From: Bacteroidales bacterium UBA5219 | GTDB lineage: Bacteria; Bacteroidota; Bacteroidia; Bacteroidales; ML635J-15 | NCBI GenBank assembly: GCA_002412425.1 | Contig: DHVB01000027.1 | Coordinates: forward strand, 1 to 21,312 | Direction of reading: 5' to 3' | DNA: 21,312 bases | Part shown: piece by piece, positions 1-7,742 of the stretch | How the letters are laid out: the number at the start of each line of letters is the position of its first letter | Numbering within the stretch: position 1 is the first letter of the stretch | Notes under the pieces: model-generated | Told to the model about the DNA's origin: nothing | The model's input: only the letters and a program-made list of their open reading frames with translations | Databases searched by the model: none | Translations under genes and position numbers: made by a program

Positions 1-19
1 CCTAATAAAAGGGGACACT

Positions 20-27
20 TAACTTTG
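20..27 (+). promoter_or_regulatory. Putative -7 promoter element (TAACTTTG) of the SPFH gene
   Basis: TAACTTTG matches the Bacteroidota -7 consensus TAnnTTTG and lies about 30 bases before the start codon at 58. The matching -33 TTG would fall at or before the window edge, so only half of the promoter can be checked. Confidence 0.45.
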
Positions 28-57
28 TAGGATTATAAACAATTAAATTTTAAAATT

Positions 58-933
58 ATGGACACTCAACTTATTATTATTATTGGTGCTATTGTACTGT
101 TGATTTTCTTTGCAGGAATAAAAATAGTTAGACCAACTCATCGCGGACTTATCGAAAGATTAGGAAAATATAGAAAATTTGCAAAACCAGGATTTCATTG
201 GATTATTCCTGTGATTGATAAAATGTATAGAGTAAATATTACAGAGCAAATGGTTGATGCACAGCCACAAGAAATTATTACAAATGATAATCTTAACGCA
301 AGTGTTGACGCTCAAGTTTATTTTAAAGTAAATTTTGATGAAGAAAGCGTTAAAAATTCTCAATACAATGTAAATAATTATCAATGGCAAATTGTTAACC
401 TTGCTCGTACAACATTAAGAAATATTATTGGTACTCTTACTTTAAAAGCTGCAAATAGTGAAAGAGGAAAAATAAATGCGGAACTACACAAAACTTTATG
501 TGATGAAACTCGTTCTTGGGGAATTGATATCGTTAGAACAGAGTTAAAACAAATCGACCCTCCACATGATGTTCAAGAAACAATGAACAAAGTTGTAAAA
601 GCTGAAAACGAAAAAATTGCTGCTATCGACTTTGCTACAGCTGCTGAAATTTCTGCTGACGGAACAAAACGTGCAAAAATTAAAGAAGCTGAAGGTGTAA
701 AACAAGCAAAAATTTTATATGCAGAAGGTGAAGCTTCAGCAATCAAATTGGTTAACGAAGCTGCAGACCAATACTTCGTTGGAAATGCACAACTGTTGAA
801 AAAATTAGAAACAATTGAAAAGGCTCTTAAAGATAATTCAAAAATTGTAATTCCTGAAGGTAGCGATTTAGTTAATATTATTGGCGAAATGGCAGGCGGA
901 GTATTACCTATAGAAAAAAATAAGACTAAATAA
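58..933 (+). CDS. SPFH/band 7 (stomatin/prohibitin-like) membrane protein
   Basis: A 291-residue protein with one hydrophobic N-terminal segment (about residues 4-20) followed by an SPFH/band 7 domain (about 22-190). The domain opens with the typical 'RPTHRGLIERLGKY' and 'PGFHWIIP' motifs. A charged, Ala/Glu/Lys-rich stretch at about 180-245, likely coiled coil, precedes a short hydrophilic tail. This is the stomatin/paraslipin (QmcA-like) layout. Family members form membrane-anchored oligomeric scaffolds linked to membrane microdomains and protease control. The exact role here is not visible. Many bacterial homologues sit beside an NfeD-like gene. None lies downstream, and an upstream partner would be outside the window. 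The ATG at 58 is preferred because the transmembrane segment follows at once. The family call is secure, the cellular role is not. Confidence 0.93.
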   Translation: MDTQLIIIIGAIVLLIFFAGIKIVRPTHRGLIERLGKYRKFAKPGFHWIIPVIDKMYRVNITEQMVDAQPQEIITNDNLNASVDAQVYFKVNFDEESVKNSQYNVNNYQWQIVNLARTTLRNIIGTLTLKAANSERGKINAELHKTLCDETRSWGIDIVRTELKQIDPPHDVQETMNKVVKAENEKIAAIDFATAAEISADGTKRAKIKEAEGVKQAKILYAEGEASAIKLVNEAADQYFVGNAQLLKKLETIEKALKDNSKIVIPEGSDLVNIIGEMAGGVLPIEKNKTK

Positions 934-939
934 TAAAAC

Positions 940-969
940 CATATAGTTAAGCAAAATATTAACTATATG
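940..969. other. AT-rich 11-bp hairpin after the SPFH gene
   Basis: CATATAGTTAA and its exact reverse complement TTAACTATATG flank an 8-base loop, 7 bases after the SPFH stop. No T-tract follows, so it is probably not a terminator by itself. It may protect the 3' end of the transcript ahead of the real terminator downstream. Confidence 0.5.
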
Positions 970-978
970 AGAATATTA

Positions 979-1012
979 CAAAAAAATTGCCTTGAATAGA
1001 GGCAGTTTTTTT
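979..1012. terminator. Bidirectional rho-independent terminator
   Basis: A stem ATTGCCT/AGGCAGT (one G-T pair) with a 7-base loop is flanked by an A-run on the left and a T-run on the right. It therefore reads as an intrinsic terminator on both strands. It sits between the convergent SPFH gene (+) and the lipoprotein gene (-). Confidence 0.85.
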
Positions 1013-1038
1013 ATTTCTATCGAGTTATTGCAATTTAT

Positions 1039-1893
1039 TTATTGGTACTCATAATATGTTTTATAAATCCAAATTAAATCACTACCAGAATAAGTTGTTC
1101 TTTCAATAATTTCTATCGGAAACTTTCCGTCATAAACATATTCAAATTCTGTTGTTCTAACAGTATTTCCTATAGTTGTAGTTGTAATTTTTCCAACATT
1201 ATTTTTTGAAAAACCGCTTTCTATATTATTTGATATAAAACGGCTAGAATAAAATGGGTTTTTATATTTATCATAATTTTCATAATTATATTCTCTTACT
1301 CTATTGTCATCGTCAATATATTTTACTTTACTTAGATTATCTCCATCATATTCAAAAGTGTAAATATATGATAAACTAGCAGCTTTAGTTCGCATAGTGT
1401 TTTCAGGTATTTCATATGGTAAAATTTTAGAAATATAACTTTGTGGTTTATTTGATTTGCTCACGAGGATTTTGGAATTATCAATCTCTATTACAGAAAC
1501 TTCAACAATTTTATTTTTGTCATACTTAAAATTCATAATCTGGTATAATTCATTATCTATGTAAAGTTCAATCTTACTTATTAGTTTTTTATCGTATATA
1601 ATTTCGTATCTATCATTAAAATCAAAATCTTGAATTTTTATCAGTCGATTTTTATTATCATAAGATAATATCTCAGTATAGAAAGAATGTTTAATTTTAA
1701 CTAACTTGTCTTTTTCCCAAGTCCATTCTTGCGAAAGGGTTTTTGTGCCAGTATTTAAACCATATTCGTAATAAATTCGTTTAATTTTTTTATTAGGGAT
1801 ATAAACTCCTTCTTTTTTGCAGCCTACAAAAAAAATGCTAAAGTAAATAACAAAATTTTTCTCATAATTTACAATTTTTAAATATGCCTCCAC
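1039..1893 (-). CDS. Probable surface lipoprotein with YD-like repeats, signal peptide apparently frameshifted
   Basis: The open frame gives 284 residues and opens with GTG; no ATG is available in this frame. It reads 'FFVGCKKEG', a lipobox with the lipid-modified Cys at 25, then repeated short Tyr/Asp-rich beta units such as 'YDNKNRLIKI' and 'YDGDNLSKVKY'. These resemble the YD/RHS-like repeats of many Bacteroidota lipoproteins of unknown function. Its N-terminus is atypical. In another frame, an ATG at 1865 starts MRKILLFTLAFF, an ideal lipoprotein signal, which would join the lipobox if the T8 run (1828-1835 on the + strand) had nine bases. The repaired protein would be 275 residues (1039-1865). 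The gene is therefore likely phase-variable, decayed or miscalled. The lipoprotein class is fairly sure, the function unknown. Confidence 0.75.
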   Translation of the reverse strand: MEAYLKIVNYEKNFVIYFSIFFVGCKKEGVYIPNKKIKRIYYEYGLNTGTKTLSQEWTWEKDKLVKIKHSFYTEILSYDNKNRLIKIQDFDFNDRYEIIYDKKLISKIELYIDNELYQIMNFKYDKNKIVEVSVIEIDNSKILVSKSNKPQSYISKILPYEIPENTMRTKAASLSYIYTFEYDGDNLSKVKYIDDDNRVREYNYENYDKYKNPFYSSRFISNNIESGFSKNNVGKITTTTIGNTVRTTEFEYVYDGKFPIEIIERTTYSGSDLIWIYKTYYEYQ

Positions 1894-1935
1894 TTTTAGG
1901 CTTTCGGCAACTCCTTTAGTCTTTTATATTAAATA

Positions 1936-1943
1936 CAAAAATA
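1936..1943 (-). promoter_or_regulatory. Putative -7 element of the lipoprotein gene
   Basis: On the minus strand this reads TATTTTTG, matching TAnnTTTG. No TTG occurs at the usual 19-21-base distance; the nearest is 15 bases away. This is a weak candidate, supported mainly by position. Confidence 0.3.
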
Positions 1944-1994
1944 CAAATTTTTATCAAACAATAGGTGTTTATTGTCAGATTTATTAAATTGAGA

Positions 1995-2024
1995 TTGGAA
2001 TAATCAGATTTGCTTTTATATTTG
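1995..2024 (+). promoter_or_regulatory. Bacteroidota-type promoter of the C69 dipeptidase gene
   Basis: TTG at 1995-1997 and TATATTTG at 2017-2024 are separated by exactly 19 bases, a full match to the -33/-7 consensus. Transcription would begin near 2031, leaving a 5' leader of about 55 bases before the ATG at 2087. Confidence 0.75.
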
Positions 2025-2086
2025 CAAGAAACAATTTATTGTTTTAGTTTTAATTTTGCTATATTCGTAAACTTAAATTTATTTTT

Positions 2087-3808
2087 ATGAAAAATTATCT
2101 TTTACTAGTTTTAGTTTTTATTTTCACTCCTTTTTTTAGTGATGCTTGTACAAATTATTTGGTAACAAAAACAGCTTCGGTTGATGGAAGCACAATGATT
2201 TCTTATGCTGCCGACTCGCATATTCGTTATGGTGAGCTTTATTGGCGACCAGCAGCCGATTGGGAAAAAGGAAATATGCGTACAATTTATGATAGAGGTA
2301 CAAATAAACCTCTTGGAAAAATCCCACAAGTGCCTCACACTTATAAAGTTGTGGGTTTTATGAATGAACATCAACTTGCAATTGGTGAAACTACTTTCGG
2401 CGGTCGTGATGAATTAGTTGATACTACTGGAATAATTGATTATGGTAGTATGATGTTTATTGCTTTAGAAAGAGCAAAAACTGCAAGAGAAGCAATTAAA
2501 CTAATTATAGAATTACTTAACGAATATGGTTATGCAAGTAGTGGGGAAACTTTTTCTATTGCCGACCCTAATGAAGTGTGGATTATGGAAATTGTTGGAA
2601 AAGGAGTGGAGCTGGTATATGATAAAAAACAAAAAAAGTATGTGAATAAAAATAAAGGAATTGTTTGTGTTGCAATAAAAATTCCAGAAGGTTATGTTTC
2701 GGCTCATGCTAATCATTCTAGAATTACAAACTTTCCATTAGAGAATATGAAAAACTCTATATCATGTAAAAATTTAGATAAAATCTTTGACGAAAATATT
2801 GAAGTAGTTTATTCTCATGATGTAATTAGCTTTGCTAGAGATAAAAAATATTTTTCAGGAAAAGATGAAGATTTTTCATTTTCACAAGCTTATGCACCTA
2901 TTAATTATAGTGCAGCAAGAGGTTGCGAACTTAGAGTTTGGGCTATGTTTAACGAAATAAGTGATGATATGGCAAAATATTGGGATATAGCCTGCGGTAA
3001 CGATTTGGAGAATAGACTTCCGTTATGTATTAAGCCTAATCGCAAATTAAGTCAATTAGACTTATTCAAATTTTTTAGAAATTATATGCAAGGCACAGAA
3101 TTAGATATGACAAAAGACATAGGAGCAGAGCCTTCTGGTATGCCTTATCGTTGGCGACCTTTAACTTTTAAATATGAAGGTAAAGAATATTTGAATGAAA
3201 GAGTAACTGTAACTCAACAAACAGGTTTTTCTTTTGTGGCTCAAATGCGTTCGTGGTTACCAAACGAAATTGGAGGAATTTATTGGCTTGGTGTTGATGA
3301 TGCGGGTTCTTGTGTATATACTCCTTTTTATGTGGGAATAACAAAACCTGCAGAAAAATGGGCTGAAGGATATGGAGATATTTTAACTTATAAAGATGAT
3401 GCAGCTTTTTGGGTGTTTAATAGATTAGCACATTTTAAGTATTTATTTTACAATAGAGTAATGCCAGAAATTGAAAAACATCAGTCATTTTTAGAAAATA
3501 AATATGTTGAATATGTGGATATTATTGATGAGACGGCTCTAAAATTATATAAGCAATCACCAGAAAAAGCAGCTGAATTTTTAACAGAGTATTCTTGTAA
3601 TAACGCAAATTCTTTAGTTGATTATTGGAAAGAACTTAATAATTTTCTGTTGGTTAAATATTTAGATGGAAACGTTAAGCCTGAAGAAAACGGAGAGTTT
3701 TTACGAAATCCATGGGGCTATCCGAAAAAAATTATTTGGCCAGGATATTCCGATGAGTGGAAGAAAACTCTTATAGATAATACAGGTGATAAGTTTTTGA
3801 TGAGATAG
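2087..3808 (+). CDS. Secreted peptidase family C69 dipeptidase
   Basis: A 573-residue protein. Residues 1-20 form a signal peptide ending 'FFSDA', followed directly by Cys21 in 'CTNYLVTKTASVDGSTMISYAADS'-like sequence. This is the hallmark of C69 dipeptidases, whose N-terminal Cys becomes the nucleophile after processing (Ntn-hydrolase fold). Further family-like stretches are 'GETTFGGR', 'ETFSIADPNEVWIMEI' and 'HANHSRI'. Length matches Bacteroidota homologues. It should cleave dipeptides in the periplasm or at the cell surface. It has its own promoter and no partner on its strand. Its stop lies 5 bases from the convergent Yip1-like gene, with no clear terminator between them. Family assignment is confident, substrate preference is not visible. 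Confidence 0.93.
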   Translation: MKNYLLLVLVFIFTPFFSDACTNYLVTKTASVDGSTMISYAADSHIRYGELYWRPAADWEKGNMRTIYDRGTNKPLGKIPQVPHTYKVVGFMNEHQLAIGETTFGGRDELVDTTGIIDYGSMMFIALERAKTAREAIKLIIELLNEYGYASSGETFSIADPNEVWIMEIVGKGVELVYDKKQKKYVNKNKGIVCVAIKIPEGYVSAHANHSRITNFPLENMKNSISCKNLDKIFDENIEVVYSHDVISFARDKKYFSGKDEDFSFSQAYAPINYSAARGCELRVWAMFNEISDDMAKYWDIACGNDLENRLPLCIKPNRKLSQLDLFKFFRNYMQGTELDMTKDIGAEPSGMPYRWRPLTFKYEGKEYLNERVTVTQQTGFSFVAQMRSWLPNEIGGIYWLGVDDAGSCVYTPFYVGITKPAEKWAEGYGDILTYKDDAAFWVFNRLAHFKYLFYNRVMPEIEKHQSFLENKYVEYVDIIDETALKLYKQSPEKAAEFLTEYSCNNANSLVDYWKELNNFLLVKYLDGNVKPEENGEFLRNPWGYPKKIIWPGYSDEWKKTLIDNTGDKFLMR

Positions 3809-3813
3809 TTTTA

Positions 3814-4146
3814 CTATATAATAAAGTAAATAAGCAATTTTGAAATAATCTCAGCTACAAGAAGTCCTAGAATAAAGCCAATTATTAACTTAGAACCATT
3901 TACACCTGTAGAAACTTTTAATCCATTGTACATTAATGCAATATACCAAACTATAACAGGAACAGAAATCAATATAAATACCCAAAAAGAAGGAACATTA
4001 AGTATAATCATAGGATCTTGAATTATTTGTTCCACATCAGGAAAGGTAATAAATAGTGATACTAGTGCTAATATAATAAATGGTATTCGTGCAAATGTCA
4101 TTGTGCCAAGAATATCAACAAAGCGAAAATCCTTAGAAATAATCAA
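3814..4146 (-). CDS. C-terminal part of a Yip1-like membrane protein, split by frameshift
   Basis: A 110-residue open frame starting with TTG and holding about three hydrophobic helices. It begins 'IISKDFRFVDILG', which reads as mid-protein sequence. It continues the upstream frame exactly: the other half ends '...MYIVALI-DYF-stop' and this half supplies '(L)IISKDF...'. Removing one ATTG unit of the tandem repeat at 4141-4151 would give a single 190-residue multi-pass protein of normal size for Yip1/YIP1-domain bacterial proteins. The halves overlap by 14 bases, so translational coupling of two polypeptides is possible but less likely. It ends 5 bases from the convergent C69 gene. The family name is moderately sure, the function in bacteria unknown. 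Confidence 0.7.
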   Translation of the reverse strand: MIISKDFRFVDILGTMTFARIPFIILALVSLFITFPDVEQIIQDPMIILNVPSFWVFILISVPVIVWYIALMYNGLKVSTGVNGSKLIIGFILGLLVAEIISKLLIYFII

Positions 4147-4390
4147 TCAATGCCACTATGTACATGGTAAGTACAACAGAGAGCAGACTTATTCCTGTAA
4201 CTATAAAGGATGACCAAATGCTGACATTACTGACGAAATGAGCATCAATAGCTCCATCAAAAAGTAGGTTTCCAAAACTAGCAAGTACTGCTGAAATAAT
4301 TACAATCACTATACCCATTCCAAAAGCTTGCCATCCAGCAATGCGGATAAATGGGTTCCAAAGTAAACTCCAATTTTTATTTGTTTTCAT
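4133..4390 (-). CDS. N-terminal part of a Yip1-like membrane protein, split by frameshift
   Basis: The open frame contains 'SLLWNPFIRIAGWQAFGMG', typical of the N-terminus of bacterial Yip1-family proteins, then two to three membrane helices. The frame stops early after 'YIVALIDYF'. It is open upstream to 4417, but the ATG at 4390 (MKTNKNW) is chosen because that position is conserved-looking and gives a 14-base overlap with the DUF2089 gene upstream, suggesting coupled translation. The break lies in ATTGATTGATT (4141-4151 on the + strand), a short tandem repeat prone to slippage. Gain or loss of one unit would switch between a truncated and a full-length 190-residue protein. Confidence 0.7.
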   Translation of the reverse strand: MKTNKNWSLLWNPFIRIAGWQAFGMGIVIVIISAVLASFGNLLFDGAIDAHFVSNVSIWSSFIVTGISLLSVVLTMYIVALIDYF

Positions 4391-4643
4391 AATTTTTAAT
4401 TTTTTGAATGATTTCATTTAACATATTTCTCACTGTAGGATAACTCAGCTTGAGTTCTGCCGACATATTTTTTAAACTTCCACTGTTTTTTATAAAGCGG
4501 AGGATAAACTGTAATTCGTCTTCTGAAAGACGAAGCAAAACAGGAAGCTCATAAGAGCCTGTAACTTCTGTTTGGCAAGTTGTGCATTTTAATGCCATTA
4601 CTTTAAGCTGTGATTGACAGCTTGGACAAGATGTAGGTAACAT
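4377..4643 (-). CDS. DUF2089 family zinc-ribbon/HTH protein, likely regulator
   Basis: An 88-residue protein. Two CxxC pairs (Cys6/Cys9 and Cys20/Cys23) form an N-terminal zinc ribbon. A C-terminal helical region follows, with 'LSEDELQFILRFIKNSG' and 'LSYPTVRNMLNEI' resembling a helix-turn-helix of the sigma-70 region 4 type. This is the DUF2089 architecture. It is the first gene of an overlapping pair with the Yip1-like membrane protein, so a regulator/membrane-effector relation is plausible but unproven. It has a full-consensus promoter 27-56 bases upstream. The ATG at 4643 is the only start that leaves the zinc ribbon complete. Family call is firm; the DNA target is unknown. Confidence 0.88.
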   Translation of the reverse strand: MLPTSCPSCQSQLKVMALKCTTCQTEVTGSYELPVLLRLSEDELQFILRFIKNSGSLKNMSAELKLSYPTVRNMLNEIIQKIKNYENK

Positions 4644-4669
4644 AGTTTTATTTTTTATTAATAATGGTA

Positions 4670-4699
4670 CAAAAATAATATAAAATTTAATAAAATCAA
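4670..4699 (-). promoter_or_regulatory. Bacteroidota-type promoter of the DUF2089/Yip1-like pair
   Basis: On the minus strand TTG (4699-4697) is followed after exactly 19 bases by TATTTTTG (4677-4670). The expected start site is near 4663, about 20 bases before the ATG. Confidence 0.7.
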
Positions 4700-4709
4700 A
4701 ATATTAATC

Positions 4710-4741
4710 AATAATATTTAATAATTATTTAATAATATTTA
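4710..4741. repeat. Two 11-bp direct repeats 21 bases apart upstream of the DUF2089 promoter
   Basis: AATAATATTTA occurs at 4710-4720 and again at 4731-4741. The 21-base period equals two DNA turns, placing both copies on one face of the helix just upstream of the -33 box. This could be an operator or an A/T-rich UP-like element. Low complexity makes chance a real alternative. Confidence 0.35.
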
Positions 4742-4796
4742 TAAATTGTTTAATATAATGATAGGTTAGAAGAGAATTGTTTTTTATGAAAAGCAC

Positions 4797-4834
4797 AAAA
4801 AAAATCGGATATTAAATTTAATATCCGATTTTTT
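4797..4834. terminator. Bidirectional intrinsic terminator
   Basis: A perfect 24-base palindrome (4805-4828; arm TCGGATATTAAA) is flanked by eight A on the left and a T-run on the right, so it works in either direction. It lies just past the stop of the C10 protease gene (-) and would end its transcript. Confidence 0.88.
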
Positions 4835-4855
4835 CATATTTGAACTTTACAATTA

Positions 4856-6574
4856 TTATTCTTTTATAAATCTAGCTACTTGATTATTTGCTTTAATAAT
4901 ATATAAACCTGGTTTTAAAGAAGAAACATCAATTGATTTTCCAGAAACATTAGCATTTAATACAACTTTTCCTGAAATATCCATGATTTGAATATTTTCT
5001 GTTTGAAGTCCTTCTAATTGTAAAATACTAGTTGTTGGATTTGGATATACTTTTAAAACAGCATTTGTATTTTCAGTAATTCCTAACACAACAACTTCAT
5101 AGTGAGCTTGAAAACCTTGAGCTTGAGCTTGTCCGTCAGTAGTAAATTCTAAATAAATTTTATTACCTTCAGTAATTACTTCACCAGGATTGTAAGTAAA
5201 TTCTCCTACTAGTTCAATTAGACCGTTTATTGGGTTACCTTTCCAAATTTTTAAAGTATCACCAGATGCTAAGTCGAATCTGTCAAAAGTTAGTCTTAAA
5301 AAGTCTGCATTTGTCATATCTGGATTAATTAACCAGCTACAGTTTGTATTTTTTGCATATAAGTTTGGTCCGCTACCGTCATCAAATGAGTATGAAGGTA
5401 ATGTCATTACTATATTTTGTTTACAAAAATCAGCTCCGTGAGGTGCAAGTTCAAGAATTGCAGATTGTTCAAAAGGGAATTCCATTTGTGGATTTATTTT
5501 GTCTAAATAATAGAATCCGTCTTTTGAACCGCCCCATCCCCAGTTAAATCTAAAGAAAGAAGTGTCTCTGTATCCATCGCATAAAAAAGCATGTCCACCT
5601 TCTTCTTCACTAACACCAGCATACATTATTGGTCTGCCTAAGTCTAAGTCGTATTTAAGTCTGAATTTCCATTCTGCATCAGACATTGTTTCTTTATATG
5701 TGAAATATGAGCCTGATCTGTATTTAAAGTTTTCTTTAAAAGCTTGCCAAGCATAAACTGTTTGTGAACCAGAACTTTCGTGTCCATAATCCATACGAAC
5801 AGCAATTCCACAGTGGAACATTAGTCTAGCAACTTCTTCTTTTTGTTGTTGAGTAGAGTTTGGCATAAAAAAGTTTGGCATTAAACTGTAATCATAAGAT
5901 TCTTTATTCAAATCAACTTCGTAATAATCGCCCCAATGGTAGTTAACAACACCTTTAGCAGTATCAGGATATTCCCAATATTTCATTATTTGAGCCATTG
6001 CTGTAGCAACACATCCAGTATAAGTGTGACCATTGTTGCCTTCTGGATGTTCTGGTGTAAACATGTTATATGGCCAATCTTGATTCCATTTTGTTAACAC
6101 TAATTGATCTACTTTTTTAGTGCTACTTTGGTAATTATTAAGCATATCTGCCCAAAGTTGTTGTATTTGTTCTGTAGCTTGAACATTGTTTTCTTCAATA
6201 TAATCTAATTGTCTTAAATATTGATTAATCCACATTTTTGTTGCAGGAGCAGTGTTTTCGTTAAAATTAAATTCACCTTCATCAGAAAACGCTAAAACAG
6301 GAACAGATCTATTATCACTACTAACCAACATAAAACCACCATTAGCAAAGTTTAAAACATGTATTTTTTCTTGGTCATTACTGTTTTTTATGCTAGAAAT
6401 TGATTTAATTTCTGCATTAATTCCAGATTTGCTCGCAGATGGCATAAAGTTTTTGCTAATTGCAATAGCTGTTTCAACTGAAACTTTACTTGAATTGTTT
6501 TGACTGAAGCCCGAATAGTTAATTAAGCTAACAAAAGCGATTAGTACAACTATTTTTAAACCAAATTTTTTCAT
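4856..6574 (-). CDS. Secreted C10 (streptopain-type) cysteine protease with CUB-like domain and T9SS sorting tail
   Basis: A 572-residue protein. Residues 1-25 are a signal peptide (ending 'YSGFSQ'). Residues 30-130 resemble the SpeB inhibitory prodomain ('GGFMLVSSDNRSVPVLAFS'). The catalytic domain has the nucleophile Cys188 in 'YTGCVATAMAQIM', His328 in 'GGHAFLCDGY', and the Asn/Trp motif 'FNWGWGG' (Asn344). A CUB-like beta domain follows (about 384-497, Cys384/Cys412). A C-terminal T9SS sorting domain starts near 509 ('VYPNPTTSILQLEG') and ends 'ARFIKE'. The protein should cross the outer membrane through the T9SS, with prodomain and tail removed. It has its own promoter and terminator, so it is probably a single-gene unit. 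No broken motifs were seen. Confidence 0.95.
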   Translation of the reverse strand: MKKFGLKIVVLIAFVSLINYSGFSQNNSSKVSVETAIAISKNFMPSASKSGINAEIKSISSIKNSNDQEKIHVLNFANGGFMLVSSDNRSVPVLAFSDEGEFNFNENTAPATKMWINQYLRQLDYIEENNVQATEQIQQLWADMLNNYQSSTKKVDQLVLTKWNQDWPYNMFTPEHPEGNNGHTYTGCVATAMAQIMKYWEYPDTAKGVVNYHWGDYYEVDLNKESYDYSLMPNFFMPNSTQQQKEEVARLMFHCGIAVRMDYGHESSGSQTVYAWQAFKENFKYRSGSYFTYKETMSDAEWKFRLKYDLDLGRPIMYAGVSEEEGGHAFLCDGYRDTSFFRFNWGWGGSKDGFYYLDKINPQMEFPFEQSAILELAPHGADFCKQNIVMTLPSYSFDDGSGPNLYAKNTNCSWLINPDMTNADFLRLTFDRFDLASGDTLKIWKGNPINGLIELVGEFTYNPGEVITEGNKIYLEFTTDGQAQAQGFQAHYEVVVLGITENTNAVLKVYPNPTTSILQLEGLQTENIQIMDISGKVVLNANVSGKSIDVSSLKPGLYIIKANNQVARFIKE

Positions 6575-6631
6575 ATTTCCCTTTTTATTTTTATTTATAT
6601 TTTATATTAATTACCTATTATAATAATTTTT

Positions 6632-6661
6632 CAAAAGTAAGTTTTTTTTTTCAATATACAA
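6632..6661 (-). promoter_or_regulatory. Bacteroidota-type promoter of the C10 protease gene
   Basis: On the minus strand TTG (6661-6659), 19 bases, then TACTTTTG (6639-6632): a full consensus match. It leaves a leader of about 50 bases before the ATG at 6574. Confidence 0.72.
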
Positions 6662-6731
6662 TTATTTTTTTCATTTTTTATATTAACATTTAATTTTTAA
6701 TATCCAACTTGCTGGTAATTATAGGTTTAAT

Positions 6732-7685
6732 CTATTTTTTAAATAATGAATTAACAAATTCTTTTTTGTCAAATATTTGCAAATCTTCTATTCCTTCACC
6801 AATTCCAATATATTTTACAGGAATTTTAAACTGGTCGGATATTCCAATTACTACTCCACCTTTTGCTGTTCCGTCTAATTTTGTAACTGCTAATGCTGTA
6901 ACCTCTGTTGCTTTTGTAAACTGCTTTGCTTGTTCGTAAGCGTTTTGACCTGTTGAACCGTCAATTATTAGCAGCACTTCGTGTGGGGCATCTTCGATAA
7001 CTTTTTGCATAACTCTTTTGATTTTCGTTAATTCGTTCATTAAGTTAATTTTATTATGAAGTCGTCCTGCTGTATCAATTATTACTACATCAGCTTCGGC
7101 TTTTTTTGCAGCACTAAGAGTATCAAAAGCAACAGATGCTGGATCAGAACCCATATCTTGTCTAATCATTGGAACACCAACTCTATCTGCCCAAATTTGA
7201 AGCTGGTCTATAGCTGCGGCTCTAAAAGTGTCGGCTGCACCTATATATACAGATTTACCTGCATTCTTAAATTTATAAGCTAATTTTCCTATAGTTGTGG
7301 TTTTTCCTACTCCATTTACTCCAACTACCATAATTACATAAGGTTTAGCGGAGTTGAAAATCTCATCTTCATCAGTTTGATTGGTTTCGTTTTCTTCTAA
7401 TAATGAAGCTATTGTACTACGTAAAATTTCATCTAACTCCTCAGAGCTTTGATATTTTTCTTTTTTTACATTTTCTTGAATTTTTTCAATAATTCTAACA
7501 GTCGTTTCAACTCCGACATCAGAACTTATTAATATTTCTTCTAATTCATCAAGAACATCGTCATCTATTTTAGATTTACTAAAAATTAATCTATTGAGTT
7601 TGCTAAAAATAGAGCTTCGGGTTTTTTCTAAACCTTGGTCTAAATTTTCTTTTTTTTCTTTACCAAATAATCCAAAAAAAGCCAT
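6732..7685 (-). CDS. ftsY: Signal recognition particle receptor FtsY
   Basis: A 317-residue SRP-family GTPase that docks ribosome-SRP complexes at the membrane for co-translational insertion. An N-terminal helical N-domain (about 20-100) precedes the G-domain. All GTPase motifs are present: G1 'GVNGVGKTT' (122-130), 'DTFRAAA' (152-158), G3 'DTAGR' (204-208), G4 'TKLDGTAKGG' (268-277) and the closing 'GIGEGIEDL' (294-302). The acidic A-domain is nearly absent, with only a short 'MAFFGLFGKEKK' lead whose aromatic and basic residues may contact lipid. This is usual for short FtsY forms. It is last in a minus-strand block behind the Fe-S genes, 57 bases after the SufT-like gene. No full-consensus promoter was found in that gap; CAAATATA at 7702-7709 is a possible -7. 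Confidence 0.97.
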   Translation of the reverse strand: MAFFGLFGKEKKENLDQGLEKTRSSIFSKLNRLIFSKSKIDDDVLDELEEILISSDVGVETTVRIIEKIQENVKKEKYQSSEELDEILRSTIASLLEENETNQTDEDEIFNSAKPYVIMVVGVNGVGKTTTIGKLAYKFKNAGKSVYIGAADTFRAAAIDQLQIWADRVGVPMIRQDMGSDPASVAFDTLSAAKKAEADVVIIDTAGRLHNKINLMNELTKIKRVMQKVIEDAPHEVLLIIDGSTGQNAYEQAKQFTKATEVTALAVTKLDGTAKGGVVIGISDQFKIPVKYIGIGEGIEDLQIFDKKEFVNSLFKK

Positions 7686-7742
7686 AAGTTTTAATTTTTT
7701 ACAAATATATTATTAAAATACTTTTTTAATTTTATTAAAAAA

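Noticed and set aside
4805..4828. Perfect 24-base palindrome considered as an operator
   Set aside because: Flanking A and T runs and its place just after a stop codon explain it fully as a bidirectional terminator.
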